NCBI GenBank assembly: GCA_032433595.1
Contig: JASWJB010000154.1
Span: 1-64,000, forward strand
Length of the DNA stretch: 64,000 nt
DNA from: Conoideocrella luteorostrata
Lineage: Eukaryota; Ascomycota; Sordariomycetes; Hypocreales; Clavicipitaceae
Reading direction: 5' to 3'
The position numbers and the translations under genes are program-made. Positions 22,294 through 34,059 of the stretch are shown in pieces. A model generated the notes under the pieces. It worked only from the letters and a program-made list of their open reading frames with translations, was not told the DNA's origin and ran no database searches. Numbering within the stretch: position 1 is the first letter of the stretch; each line of letters begins with the position of its first letter.

Positions 22294-23733
22294 TGAGAAG
22301 AGATACGCGATCGCGACGACACATAAAGAGATTGTACGGCGGACCTGAAGCTGAACTGTAAGCTTCGGTGCTGCAAACAAGCTTATACATTAAGGGGCGT
22401 ACACAATACGCTAGTGAGCGGACGCCCTGCTTCCTTTAGCTCGGGCTTTGCAGTAGAGGTGCAGCGGTGCACTCTCGGACTGCTGCAATTCTATAGACAG
22501 CTGAACTATAATGGGAGTAGCGGATACTCACTTTAACTCACGTGGTTGGATATTTCTGCTGACCTGCTGACTGCACCGAGAATATGGGCTTCGACAGGGA
22601 AATAATTGCTGCTTAGTGCCGGTTACTCCGACAGGCCCCGCCTCGGTTTCCTAAACAGGCAATATCTTCTTGGAGTTTTGCTAACTATTCGGGCGACCGA
22701 AAATGGCGATCTGAGCAGCCACCCCTCTTCCTAATAATTACCTATTATAGCCGGCCCGAGATATCGGCGCATCGGCCACACGCCCAGTCCACAAGTAACA
22801 TTAGTTGCGTTGCCAATTACATTTTTGAGGAGCAGCTAGCGGCTTGTAGCCCTGTGAAATAAACATACCGCTACTATTACCGAATACCTCACATAATTTC
22901 TTGTCTCTTATGATTAAGTGGTGCTAAAAATTGCGTTCGAAGAGTGTACACAGGTTGGGGGGGAGGGTTAACTTGGCGGCTGACACGACCTCCATTTTGA
23001 GCAGCCCGAATGACAAACAGCGGATGCCGAAAGTTAGCACTGCCTACGGCTATGTTTGGTTCATTGGTTCAATGTAGTTCGTTTTGTAGAGAACAGTATA
23101 CTGCTAAAAACAGAACCTCCTATAATTATATTTAGTACTTGATCTAATGCGGCTCATTTCTGTGGTTTGGCTTTCCTTAGGCCCATTCGTAGTCATTAGT
23201 CGGAGCATCCAATTAGGCGGCGAACATAATTGAAGCATGCGTTATCCTTGCTCCCACACTCTCACTCCTAATGAATAAGTTAACGAGAAAAGACATCTTT
23301 CGCGTCAATAATCCTTTGGCAGCGGTCTAGTAACACACTAACCAGAATGAAGCTGTTCGCAAACGGGGCGTATCTGACACATCTAATGGAATGCCGGCTT
23401 GCCTTTCGTAGCGAAGAAAGTAGTCATGCTTAACTAAATTGGGTAAGACCGCAATTCAAGAGACACGTGGAATACATCTCTCGAGGTTTTAGCGGCACTA
23501 TTAGCATCGGACAAGTGTTATCGCAACATGTTTAGAACAGCTGATCCTCGATCTCTATTCAAACCAATTAACCAACTATTTACTCTGCAATCATTACATT
23601 AACTGTTTCGGTGAACTGGAATATTAGAAATACTTCACGGGCGGTTAAATTAATCTACAGTCCACTCAAAATAGATTGCGGTTATTCACGTCCTCTGACG
23701 GATTGAAACCATACGTCCAAATTGTATTATACA
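22294..23733. promoter_or_regulatory. Shared 1.4-kb divergent promoter region
   Basis: The region separates the start codons of the CYP68-like P450 (minus) and the GGPP synthase (plus). No gene is seen inside. It should hold both promoters, but no binding site could be assigned with confidence. Confidence 0.5.
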
Positions 23734-25095
23734 ATGTTCGAAAGCACGACAACTGTTGTTGGGCATCAAGCCTTTGGGAACATTGGGTCAGGTTCCAACG
23801 CATTCATCTCTTTCCCCCAGGATCACGTCTCGGCCGATAATAGATGGGCTTCTTCCTATATTAACACTACTGGGCTTGATGTTGAAAAATCAAACGTTGA
23901 GGAGCTTGAAGCCGAGAAGCCCAACTCTAAAGTCTCGCCTGATTCTATAGATACTAATGCTACAGAGCTTAATGCTAAGGAACTCGGTGCCGCAAAACCT
24001 GAAACCTCAAAGATTCAAGCTGCAGAATCCAATGCTACGGGACCTGGCGCTGTGGGGCATGAAACTATGGCACTGGATGTTGCCAGCTTGGATGTCATGA
24101 AACCCTATGTTGCAGAGCCTGATAATAGTCAGGAGCCTCAGCATACGGAGCCCAAAGCTACGATTTCGGTAGATGAAGTTGAAATAAGAGATCAGAGCAG
24201 ATGGACGGATCACAAGGAACAGACAATCCGAGGACCCTATGACTATATCAGCAGTCAACCCGGCAAGGAATTTCGAACACAGCTTCTCAGCGCCCTCAAC
24301 CTATGGCACAAAGTGTCTCCCAAGAGTCTAGCATGCATCTCCAACGTTATACGCATGCTGCACAACGCATCGCTCCTAGTGGATGATATCCAGGACAACT
24401 CGACCCTGCGTCGAGGACGCCCCGTGGCCCACAATGTCTTTGGAGTCGCCCAGACTATCAACTCGGCTAATTTTATCTATTTCCTTGCTCTGAAAGAGCT
24501 GCAGGAGCTTAGACACCCCAAAAAGGCTATTGATATCTTCACAACGGAAATGCTTGCTTTGCATAGGGGGCAAGGAATGGACCTTTTTTGGCGTGACACT
24601 CTGAGCTGCCCAACCGAGGATGATTACCTTGAGATGGCTTCCAACAAAACCGGTGGTCTATTCCGGTTGGCTGTGAGGCTAATGCAAGCAGAATCAGATA
24701 TGGGCATTGACTGTATGCCATTTATCAATATTCTGGGCCTCATCTTCCAAATCACGGACGATTACAAAAATCTCGCAGACCTGGACTATTCACAAAAGAA
24801 GGGGTATTGCGAGGACCTCACAGAAGGGAAGTTCTCTTTCCCCGTTATTCACAGTATTCACGCCAAGCCTGCCAACCCGATGCTCCTCAACATTATAGCA
24901 CAAAAGACCACTGAATTCGAGGTGAAGCGGCAAGCTGTCGAGTACATGGAAAGCACTGGTAGCTTTTCATACACTCGACAGGTCGTCGATGAGCTTGTAG
25001 CGAAAGCAAAGGCTATTGCCATGAATCTCGATGCGCAGTGCGGCAATAAAAATAAAACCACTGTCTCTCTGGTGGAGAAGATTGCTCAGATTTAA
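23734..25095 (+). CDS. GGS2: Geranylgeranyl diphosphate synthase, 453 aa
   Basis: Intronless gene; the ATG at 23734 is preferred. The catalytic half (about 165-453) is a type III GGPP synthase. The first aspartate-rich motif is DDIQD at 217-221, flanked by LHNASLLV and [25 protein letters not shown] follows, and the second motif [12 protein letters not shown] has its aspartates at 342-343. It makes GGPP from FPP and IPP. Residues 40-130 form a Glu/Ala/Lys/Pro-rich extension of degenerate repeats (LEAEKPN, LGAAKPE, LDVMKPY), absent from housekeeping GGPP synthases. It stands between two P450 genes and 3.3 kb from the CPS/KS gene. It is therefore the pathway-dedicated copy, comparable with ggs2 of the Fusarium gibberellin cluster. 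Confidence 0.93.
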   Translation: MFESTTTVVGHQAFGNIGSGSNAFISFPQDHVSADNRWASSYINTTGLDVEKSNVEELEAEKPNSKVSPDSIDTNATELNAKELGAAKPETSKIQAAESNATGPGAVGHETMALDVASLDVMKPYVAEPDNSQEPQHTEPKATISVDEVEIRDQSRWTDHKEQTIRGPYDYISSQPGKEFRTQLLSALNLWHKVSPKSLACISNVIRMLHNASLLVDDIQDNSTLRRGRPVAHNVFGVAQTINSANFIYFLALKELQELRHPKKAIDIFTTEMLALHRGQGMDLFWRDTLSCPTEDDYLEMASNKTGGLFRLAVRLMQAESDMGIDCMPFINILGLIFQITDDYKNLADLDYSQKKGYCEDLTEGKFSFPVIHSIHAKPANPMLLNIIAQKTTEFEVKRQAVEYMESTGSFSYTRQVVDELVAKAKAIAMNLDAQCGNKNKTTVSLVEKIAQI

Positions 25096-25927
25096 TATTT
25101 GATTTAAGAATTAGGAGACAATTTGAGCAAACACATTTTATTGGACTTTATAATTTTCATTTTTTCGGATTTATATGTAGATGTTCTTGGCTGATATAGT
25201 ATATAAATTCGATTTTGTTAAGCTTAGGATATGACGTGAAATAAAGAACTAATACCCCTTTATCTATACTCTAGAGAATTATTATAGCCAAAGTGTGCGT
25301 GATAGCTTTCGTAAACGTATACTAACAGGGGCCGAGCTCTAAAAATCTTTATATTGTAGCAGTTCCGTACGTCTAGAGAGCATGCCCGAGTAGCTTAGCC
25401 AAATTTATTAACTGATCTTTGCCGCACATGATTCGGATATGCTTGTCAGTGCGTCTATGCTTTTGCAACTTTATGCTGAGGAATACGAATAATTCCTCCC
25501 TATGTGAAGTTAAGAAGCTTTGTCATCATTAATATATCCTATTATCGGACCTTTCGTGATCGCATAATTGAAGAACCGTACTAGACTTTGAATATACATC
25601 TAAAACACAACTTTTACATAATTTAAGCAGCTCTCTTGCTGATAGTTATTGATTAGTCAATCGGTAGTGCTCATGCGACGAGATAAACCTATGTCTCTGT
25701 TTTGACCGTCACGCTGCTAAGTAATGAACTACTGCATCATGAGTGATGAGAGATTCCGAATAATGCCACAATCAGCAGTTCCTTTTCATTTGTATGTCTG
25801 AAATATTGACATTTCAATTCGGTTATTTAAAGGACTTGAAATCAGCTAACCTCGTAGTACCTGCTCCATGGGTCTAAGTTTCGTGCTCGCCATAGCTACC
25901 GCAACTTTCATCCTAGCTTTTAATCTC
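25096..25927. other. Intergenic, convergent 3' ends
   Basis: About 830 bp of AT-rich sequence between the convergent GGPP synthase and P450 genes. No coding signal was found. Confidence 0.5.
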
Positions 25928-27699
25928 CTATTGAACTTGCTTGAACACAATTTTCTGACGTGGATCAGGTTGGATGAGACCTCCCTTGTACAGATTGTCT
26001 GGTCGTTTGGTCTGACCACTAGGGAACGACACGTCATAGTTAAGAATGATGTTAGCCATGACCATCTTAATCTGCGCACCAGCGAAGAAGCGACCTGGAC
26101 AGGCCGTTTTCCCAAACCCAAACGCGAGATTCTCAGGGCCAATCGCTGCGAACGAGTGGCGGTTGGCCTCAGATTTAGCGGATGATCTCTTTTCATAAAA
26201 GCGGAAAGCCTCAAACTCGTCAGGGTTAGTGAAGTAATCGGGGTCACGGGAGACTGCCACGCTGGGCATAGTGATGTAAGTGCGATGAGGGAGCAGTGTG
26301 CCATCGGCGAATCTAAGGGACTTTGCGAGCTTGCGATTGAATGTCACTTGCAATTATTAGCAGAGAGACTTGTAGAAATCGCCATGAAAACGAGCCACTT
26401 ACTCAGAACAGTCTGGTTCAGACGCTGTGACTCCTTTATGAAAGAGTCAAGCTTCTTGAGTTTACTGATGGCAGCCATGCACCAACCTTCTTCGTCGATT
26501 ACCTGTTTGATCTCTTCCCGCAGAGGCTCAGTGAACTTGGGATTGGCGCACAAGTCAAACAATGCATGCATGGTGGTGTTGGCGCTTGTATGAACCCCAG
26601 CCAGCGTCATGAACAGCATATTTTGCGCCAACACATCGGGCTTTCTGTCATTCCCTTGAGCAGCGTCTACTAGCCACTGCACCATATCAACTGGTTTCTC
26701 AGTTTCCCTGGCTCCACCACTGTCCAATAATTCGAGGCGCTGCACAAACATATTGTGAAAAGTCTTCTTGGCTACAGCCAAGTGCTTGTCTAACTTCTTC
26801 TTGCTCTTCAGCCATGGGGCGACAAAGCGGCGCAGGACTGGCGACCACTGCCTAAGCTGTTGTGCCATAACGACTACATCATATGAATACTCTGCAGCGC
26901 TCTCAAACCATTCTACGTCTCGGCTAGCCTCCAGTCCACCAAGCATTCTCGTTGCCGTTCCCGCAATGACGCGTACAATCAAATCATGGGCCCGGAGCTC
27001 TGTCTCACCGGAGATACGCTTTCTCAGCCAGAACTCGGCTTCCTCATTGATTGGGCCAACAAGTTTGGCTTCCAAGTGTCAGTCAGGAGGAGCTTAAGGA
27101 TTTTGGTGGTAGCTGTTACCTACGGAGGTTCTGCGTCAACGGACTTCTACACACTTCAATGTGCATGTCACTGTTGAACACCACGTCAAGGTTTGTGTAG
27201 GGTCCCATCAGTCTCTTTTGAAGGGTTAGCGTTCGTTGCAAATGGGACTGGGAGCTGCTTACCTCGGATAGCCCTTCGGTCACGTTGAGAGTTCCTTCGG
27301 GGACATTTTTGTTGATTTCCTCAATATACGACGGGCTCAAAACAACGCGCTCCTCATTCAGTGTTTGTACCCTAAACATGGAATTTTTGTGCTGTTCTTC
27401 ATTAGCAGCCGCTAGATGCCAAGCACGTATAGACTCACGTCCAGGTACCCCTTGTTGAGGATCTTCAGTCCATTCTTTTTGAAATCGCGTTTGGAGTCGG
27501 TGAGACCAAACCCGAACAGACCTGGAAACAGCCCTGCATCTCTGCCAGCTTTCGGAATTTTGCGAAGAGTGAGAGCTGGCAACAAATAGAAGTAGCTCCA
27601 GTACAGCGCCGTCAACGTCAAAGCCAGTACCACGAGGCTATGCGGAGTCTGCTCGTGCTCAACCAAGCTGCGAAATACGATTAACAATGTTTCAATCAT
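25928..27699 (-). CDS. Cytochrome P450, ent-kaurane-type, 521 aa
   Basis: Five exons on the minus strand: 27699-27439, 27391-27263, 27214-27124, 27068-26403 and 26346-25928. All have GT-AG introns and a continuous frame of 1566 nt. The protein has an N-terminal hydrophobic anchor (about 22-45), the I-helix LMTLAGVHTSANTTMHALFDLCA-like region, the K-helix KESQR, the PERF-region EAFRFYEKR, and the heme motif FGFGKTACPGRFFAG. Length and segment order fit fungal P450s annotated as ent-kaurene oxidase-like. It lies head-to-head with the CPS/KS gene across 717 bp, which points to a role in oxidising the cyclase product. Whether it is a C-20 oxidase-like (P450-2) or another step cannot be decided here. 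Confidence 0.88.
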
Positions 27700-28416
27700 C
27701 TTCGAGTCTGTCTAGTCTGTATCGTTCATAACCAACATGAAAGGCTCGCGATCTTACGTTGAAATGTTTTACCTCTCTTACAGGGATGCAAGTAGCTCCG
27801 AAGGAGATGGGGCGGAGGAGGTGCGGGTGACATCGTGGTTGGATCAACATGTAAGATTCGATTCCTCTTTCGTCTACGTCCGAGTCGGGCAGGCCAGAAA
27901 TGGTCTTCCATAATGAGCGCTCAGTCGTGTTGTAGCAGAATTGAATTAGGTCTAGGGCTGAACTGGAAGAAAAATAATTCATTTTTGTTCTTGACAAGCC
28001 CCTAGGTAGGTAGCGCCTATCCTGGTATTACTGTTTTTGCGCAGACCGACGTTTGAGTACTATCCTGCGTCTAGCCGCTGCAGTAAGTTTCGGTTGAACA
28101 CAAATAATTCAACGATAGTGGATTATGGAGATCAATTCGGTTAGCTAAAGTACACCTAAATTGTCGGATTGGTGAGGCCTTGAATGAAATCCCTATTCAA
28201 GACCACGAGTCGCTTTCAGGTGTGTCGCTAAAAGCAGAACCTCTACGAATAGATCCCCTAGGAATATAGCTAGTAATACTCTAGAGATCTTATTAAGTTC
28301 TTTAAGAGAGTCGATAACCGCAGCTACTGAAGCTATTGTTCAATTTTGCCAAATCATAGTAGGACCACCGAATCAGCCGTTTTTGTCAGATTTGGATCAG
28401 GCGAAAGCACTGCACC
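27700..28416. promoter_or_regulatory. Shared 717-bp divergent promoter region
   Basis: It lies between the start codons of the minus-strand P450 and the plus-strand CPS/KS gene. Short open frames inside have no family features. Co-regulation of the flanking pair is likely from the arrangement, but no operator was identified. Confidence 0.5.
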
Positions 28417-31400
28417 ATGGCTGGCGTCGAATACCTCATCAGCGATGTGAAATCGTTGATGCAAAGAGCACTGCAGTACTATGACAGCGGATACGGCTTT
28501 GGTACGATGAGCTGTGCTCCTTATGATACAGCTTGGGTGGCTCTAGTCACCAAGACGGTCGATGGCCAAAAGCAATGGCTCTTCCCGGAGTGTTTCGAAC
28601 ATTTGCTAGCAACACAGTCAAGCTCAGGAGGATGGACAGAAGGCGAGAGCACCGCGAAGATTGATGGCATCCTGAATACAGCTGGGCCACTTCTGGCTCT
28701 CATGCGCCATGCCACCAATCCACTTCAACTCAACCACGACCGCCAACTTCTAGCAGACCGTATCACCAAAGCCAAAGCGTCCTTACAGTCTCAACTGGCT
28801 TCCTGGGATGTATCCGTCACGGACCACGTCGGTTTTGAGATCATTGTGCCGGCAATGCTGGAATATCTAGAGCAAGAGGACAGTTCCCTCGTTTTCGACT
28901 ACGATGCTAAGGCACCATTGATGAAGATTAACCACGCTAAGATGTCTCGCTTCCGCCCAGAATACCTCTACAGAAATCAACATATGACTGTGTTTCATTC
29001 CCTTGAGTCACTCATAGGAAAAATAAATTTCGACAAAGTGTCACACCACAAGACTAATGGATCCATGCTGGGGTCACCCTCTTCCACAGCGGCATATCTA
29101 ATGAATACATCCAACTGGGACAGCGAGGCAGAAAGCTATCTTCGAATTGTTATCCGACTTGGTGATGGCCAAAATAGTGGTGGCGTTCCTAGTGCGTTCC
29201 CTTCAACTTACTTTGAGACATCTTGGGTAGGTTTTCGTACAGGTTGCCATGTTTGCAAGGCATGGAAAGAGAAAACGATATGCTGACACTTTTAGATGTT
29301 ATCAACATTATTAAGAGCCGGTTATACGCCTGCCGAGCTGGAGTCCGCTGAGCTCACTCAGATGACTGAAATTCTATGCCAGGCTTTCGAACAGGAAGGG
29401 GGCGTTCTTGGCTTCGGTGAGGCCTTTTCTACAACTGCAAAAGGAAGCACAACTAACATATCCCCTCTACAGCGCCGCATTTCGAGCCAGACGTTGATGA
29501 CAGTGCAAAGACGATTACTTCTCTCGCGCTGCTTGGGCAACACCCCAACCCCCAGAAACTTGTTGACGTATTTGAGGTTCAGACACACTTCCGTACTTAT
29601 GCTGGAGAGAGAGATCCCAGTTTGACAGCCAACTGCAACGCCCTTATTGCCTTGCTTCAGTCTGATCCATCGGCCTATTCATCCCAGGTTCTCAAAATCA
29701 CCAAGTTCCTGAGTGATTATTGGTGGAAAAGCGACGGCAAAATCAAGGACAAATGGGTACGTACTCTACCAAAACTGTGATGCTCGGCGTGGCAGAAACT
29801 CATCAGTGTTAGAACACAAGTTATCTCTACCCATCCGTTTTGTTGGTCGAGTCTCTAGTCGATGTCCTTGCAGCAATCGAACAAAAGAAGTTTCCTGGTG
29901 TATTTGACAAGGAATCCATGTCAAGATTGGCAATCACACTCTTCCAGGCTAGCTTCCGTCCACTTTTGGACCAGAAACCCAACGGTTCATGGAACAATTC
30001 CGTTGAGGAAACAGCGTACGGAATTCTAATCCTCAGCGAGAGCCGCCGTCTGCATTTCTTCGAGGATCTTTTGCAGCCACTCGACAGCGCCATCGAACGT
30101 GGTGTTGCATATATCAAGTCTAACCACAATCAGCGGCCGAACTACATCTGGATCGAGAAAGTCAGTTATACTACGCCAGTGGTCGCTCAGTCTTACGTCC
30201 TCGCTGCTTTGAGAGCCGCTAGCACCCAGCATGCGCCTTCCATCGGGTCTAGTGTGTGGGACAGGTCCTACGCCGCGGGTTTGCACAAGCACGTTGAGCT
30301 CTTTGCGCAAGCGCCGCTATTCAGTAAACTTCCTCTCTGGGAGCTGCACGGGTCCATGGTTGAGTCGGCGCTCTTCAGCTCAATGATTCGCTCGCACCGC
30401 TTGGCCGTGTTCGACCGCATGGACGTGGAAGAAGACAAATATTTTGATGTCATTCCGTTCTTCTGGACAAGTTCCAACAACCGTGCCCGCACTTACGTGT
30501 CTACAAATTTCATATACGAGATGTCGATAATTGCGTTGCTAAATTTCCAAGTCGACGAGTTTATGGAGGCGACTGCCGGTCCCACCTTCGAGGGCCGCTT
30601 TCACGAGCTTCGTGATCTTGTCCGAGAGATGCTTGCTGATGATCGGCCGTTTCCCATTGCTGTGAACAAAGCAGCTGCTCCCAACAGCCAAGTTCACGGC
30701 ACCAACGCTACGAAGAGCGTAAATAGAACGAACGGCACGAATCATAACCAAGGTCAAGATCGCCACCACCAGGTTAAGGCTCTTGATTTTACGAACACGG
30801 GCACCGTCTACGTCCAAATCTTTACACATCTGTCCAAGTTTATCAACTACTTCCTGCGATACAATTATAGTACGAGTATTATTCACGGCGTGAATAGCGG
30901 GATTCATGATCAAGGTCAGGTTCACCATAACCAGGTCAAAGCTCTCGACTTCACGAACAGGGACTCTGGCTACGTCCAAGTCTTCACTTATCTATCCAAG
31001 TTCCTGAACTACGTTCTACAACACCAATGGGTCACTTCTGCCAGCGTGTGGGATCAGAAGCTCCTTAGGCGCGAGCTAAGGACCTACCTCCTTGCGCACA
31101 TTCAGCAAGCACAGGATAGTTCACGTTCTACCAATCAACATGAACCAGTTTCCACAAGAACCACTACCTTCTTCAACTGGGTTCGCACCACGTCCGCAGA
31201 TCACATTTCCTGCCCATACTCCTTTGCATTCATTAGTTGTTTCATGGGATCCACCCTGACACCTCAGGGAGGGGGCAAGGATTGTTTCCCCTCAGCGGGA
31301 GAAAAGTACCTTGGCAACGCTGTCTGCAGGCATCTCTCGACCATGTGTCGCATGTACAACGACTTGGGATCAACAGAACGGGATCTTAGCGAGGGCAATC

Positions 31401-31681
31401 TCAACTCGATAGACTTCCCCGAGTTCAAGTCCTATCAGGACATGAAGGGTAAGCAGAGAGCTTTGCTTACTTTGGCGGACTATGAGCGCCAAGCTTATAT
31501 GGACGCACTAGCTCGTCTAGATAAAGTAAGACTCGAATTCGTCGACGAGGGAATGGCCGCAGAAGCCGCAAGGCTTAGCAGTCGTCGCATGGCGATTTGG
31601 TCCATGTTCTGCGAGGAGGTCGACTTGTATGGCCAGGTCTACGTGGTGCGCGATATTTCCAGTCGAATGCTTACCAGATAA
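28417..31681 (+). CDS. CPS/KS: Bifunctional ent-copalyl diphosphate/ent-kaurene synthase, 1027 aa
   Basis: Four exons: 28417-29226, 29296-29416, 29473-29756 and 29813-31681. Splicing gives 3084 nt without a stop. The class II half contains [10 protein letters not shown] near residue 35, and exon 3 restores the protonation motif DVDDS (317-321). The class I half has the metal-binding motif DEFME at 653-657 and the NSE/DTE-type motif NDLGSTERD at 921-929. Fungal CPS/KS enzymes turn GGPP into ent-CPP and then ent-kaurene, the entry to gibberellins. Known fungal enzymes are about 950 residues. This one is some 75 longer because residues 715-768 are repeated in tandem as 769-822, next to an Asn/Gly/His-rich loop. 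Both active sites look intact, so it may still be functional. The exact skeleton (ent-kaurene or a related diterpene) needs testing. Confidence 0.92.
30740..31063 (+). repeat. Tandem 162-bp in-frame duplication in CPS/KS
   Basis: Unit A (30740-30901) and unit B (30902-31063) share the protein pattern [13 protein letters not shown] followed by YVQ(I/V)FT(H/Y)LSKF(I/L)NY. Offsets at two anchor words are both exactly 162 nt (54 codons). Similarity is strong for about 43 codons and fades toward the end of each unit. Unit B leads into the family-typical [22 protein letters not shown] segment. Confidence 0.85.
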
Positions 31682-32887
31682 TGATGTGATGTGATGGACC
31701 CTCTTTCATACTAGTACTAGTAATTACGAATCAAGCCAATAGTGTTGAGACGATAATAGCTCCATGTCAGGATGATCAGTGCCGTGAATAGCTAGAGAGT
31801 AAGATTGTTAGTTGAGTCAGGTCCAGAAGACTCCGAGGTCACGAGGAATTTGGAGGCCTCACAGGCAGGAAGAAGAGGTATAAATTGAAGTATTCTGACG
31901 GGTTAGTCGGAGGAGAAATCATCACTTTTCAGGTATCACAGTCATCTATTGAATTGAATGCTTTCTATCACTGCCGATTTCCACTGTTGCAAATTGCTCT
32001 TACATGCTTATGAAGACACATAACGCAACAAAGAGATGGGTATGCATTATCTTAGATTCCTACCAACCTTGCGCGCGCTCGGACCCAAATCCTGCCGTCA
32101 GCTTACCTTGCTTGGTAAGCCCAATAACAGTGCGCCACATGTACAAGCGCAAGGCTATTATCTCCACATAAAACTAGCTCTTTCAGGTTAATAAGTCGAA
32201 ATATATATTTAACCATATATTTACCAACTTCACGGCCCACTATCAAGAAACCGGCTAGTACTATATTGGGCGGGATGAAGTGCGAGACAGGGTTTGCGGC
32301 TCAAGGATTCATTCTATTTTATCTCATTTCTCGGAAAGAGTACAGAGTAGGTTCCTGTCGTTTAGTCTGATGTCTTGGCAAAAGTATGATGAAGCCACTT
32401 GCTCGACTATTTTCCCTGTTTGTTTGTTTTTTTCTGACTACTTTTGGTGATCCGCGTACCCCGCCAAAACCTACCAAACCTCTTTTAGTTGCATCCAGTG
32501 CAATGTAGTAAAAGCTACGTAGCTAGGACGTCTAGTGCGGCGTAAAATAGGTAGCAGACCAAGCACCTCAATGTGTTATGTCCAATTGGCCTAACATCTC
32601 CACAGATACATTTGACCAGCTCCTCCGGAATCTAAAAAGTGTAGTGATGCCGTATCCAAGTCTCCTTGCTAAACAAGGTATAGCTACTAAATTAGATTGA
32701 GCAATAATCCTAAGCCATTTCCGTCAAATCAAAGAAGGTCATTTAGGATAGTCGTTGCATGTGTCCATGAGTGGACAAAGGGTTATCGTCATATCGACGA
32801 AATGAGATACTCCGATGATTGCGACAGTATACAAGTAGCGGCTCCAGGTGTGTAAACATGTGAGGCTCCCGACTTTGTTTATTTCTG
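31682..32887. other. Intergenic, convergent 3' ends
   Basis: About 1.2 kb between CPS/KS and the regulator gene. No gene was recognised. Confidence 0.5.
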
Positions 32888-34059
32888 CTACTTGAAAGAT
32901 TTCGCACTAAGCGAGCTTTGCAACTCTTGGCATACCCCTTTATGTACTGGCCAATTATATTGGCTCACTACTTCGTCCAGCCTGCTTATAATGTGTTGCA
33001 GCATCTTTATCCTTATTGTAACAAGGCTCTTCAACACTAGCGACTCGTCATCGTCGTCTAGTCGTCGTTCTCGTATACTTATCCCATAGCTCCGGCGGCT
33101 CTCGACGCTTCTCTTCCTCTTCTTCTGGTCCACGCCACTATCCGTGTTCGCAGCTTTGTCCCCGTCATCGTTTTCAGAAAGTCCTAGGTAGACCTGGCTG
33201 AGCGTTTCCAGCAATCTCCGACACATTGAAAACATGAACATAATGTATGATGATCGGAAACAGCAGGTTTGGCAATCGATGAGATCTTCGCACTTGGCTA
33301 ACGCAGCCTTCTGCTGCTGCAGGATGTCATATACGTCGCTACTGAGGGCTTTCTGCCCCCACATGATCATCTCGACGGCTTCATTTACAGATATAGCTTG
33401 TTGCAAGCAGGAACACAGCGGCTGACCAGATGCGTTTAAAGTTTTTGGGGTAGCAAGACTGACCGGGCTCTGAAAGGCCATGCCGTCAACGTTGCTTAAG
33501 CCAAGTTCGAACATATAATTACTGTTCGTTGTGGTATATCGCGGTCCCTGTGGTAGAGCGTCGAGGTCTTGCGAGATAAACTCATTAGTACTGTCATCTG
33601 TTGGGCTTAAAACAGCACCAGGAGTAGGCAGGTCTAATATGGCGAAGTCATGATTCGAGTCAAGCAGCCCGTCGCTATATGATGTTCCACATGGTGATTC
33701 GATTTGCGCCAACCCATCGCCAACCGTCGCATCGGTAATTGTTGGCATTTGCGTTTGTTGGTCTTGCCTTTGACTGATGCTTCGGGCCGGCGAGGGATAT
33801 TGGCACTCTAAACTCTTATTGGAACATCTGCGACAGCATGCCGGATCTCCAGAGCATCGCAACTACAATGGAGAAGAACAGTTAGAAAGCTCAGTCTACC
33901 TAGAGGAATTCCCATTACTTGACATACCTTGCTTGTCCGACAATTTGTACAAGCTGCCTTGTTTATTTTTCCTTCACGCTTCTTAGCAAACGGCGGTGGC
34001 GTTGGCTCAAAGGCGTATGGTTCGCCGACCACATTAGCGGCCTTGAGCGTGCAAAACAT
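32888..34059 (-). CDS. Zn2Cys6 transcription factor, 368 aa
   Basis: Two exons, 34059-33928 and 33862-32888, are joined by a 65-nt GT-AG intron inside the zinc cluster. The spliced DNA-binding domain has cysteines at 37, 40, 47, 54, 57 and 64 (C-X2-C-X6-C-X6-C-X2-C-X6-C), with the basic ACTNCRTSKLRC start. Downstream are a Gln/Thr-rich linker, an acidic region, and a C-terminal half with LCSCLQQAISVNEAVEMI and a helical SLVTIRIKMLQHIISRLDEVV segment. This resembles the AflR-like regulators of secondary-metabolite clusters. It lies inside the diterpene cluster, divergent from the StcS-like P450. It is therefore the likely pathway-specific activator; its target sites are not known. Confidence 0.85.

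Noticed and set aside
29296..29625. Apparent truncation of CPS/KS after about 289 codons
   Set aside because: Three short GT-AG introns restore a single continuous frame, including the DVDDS motif.
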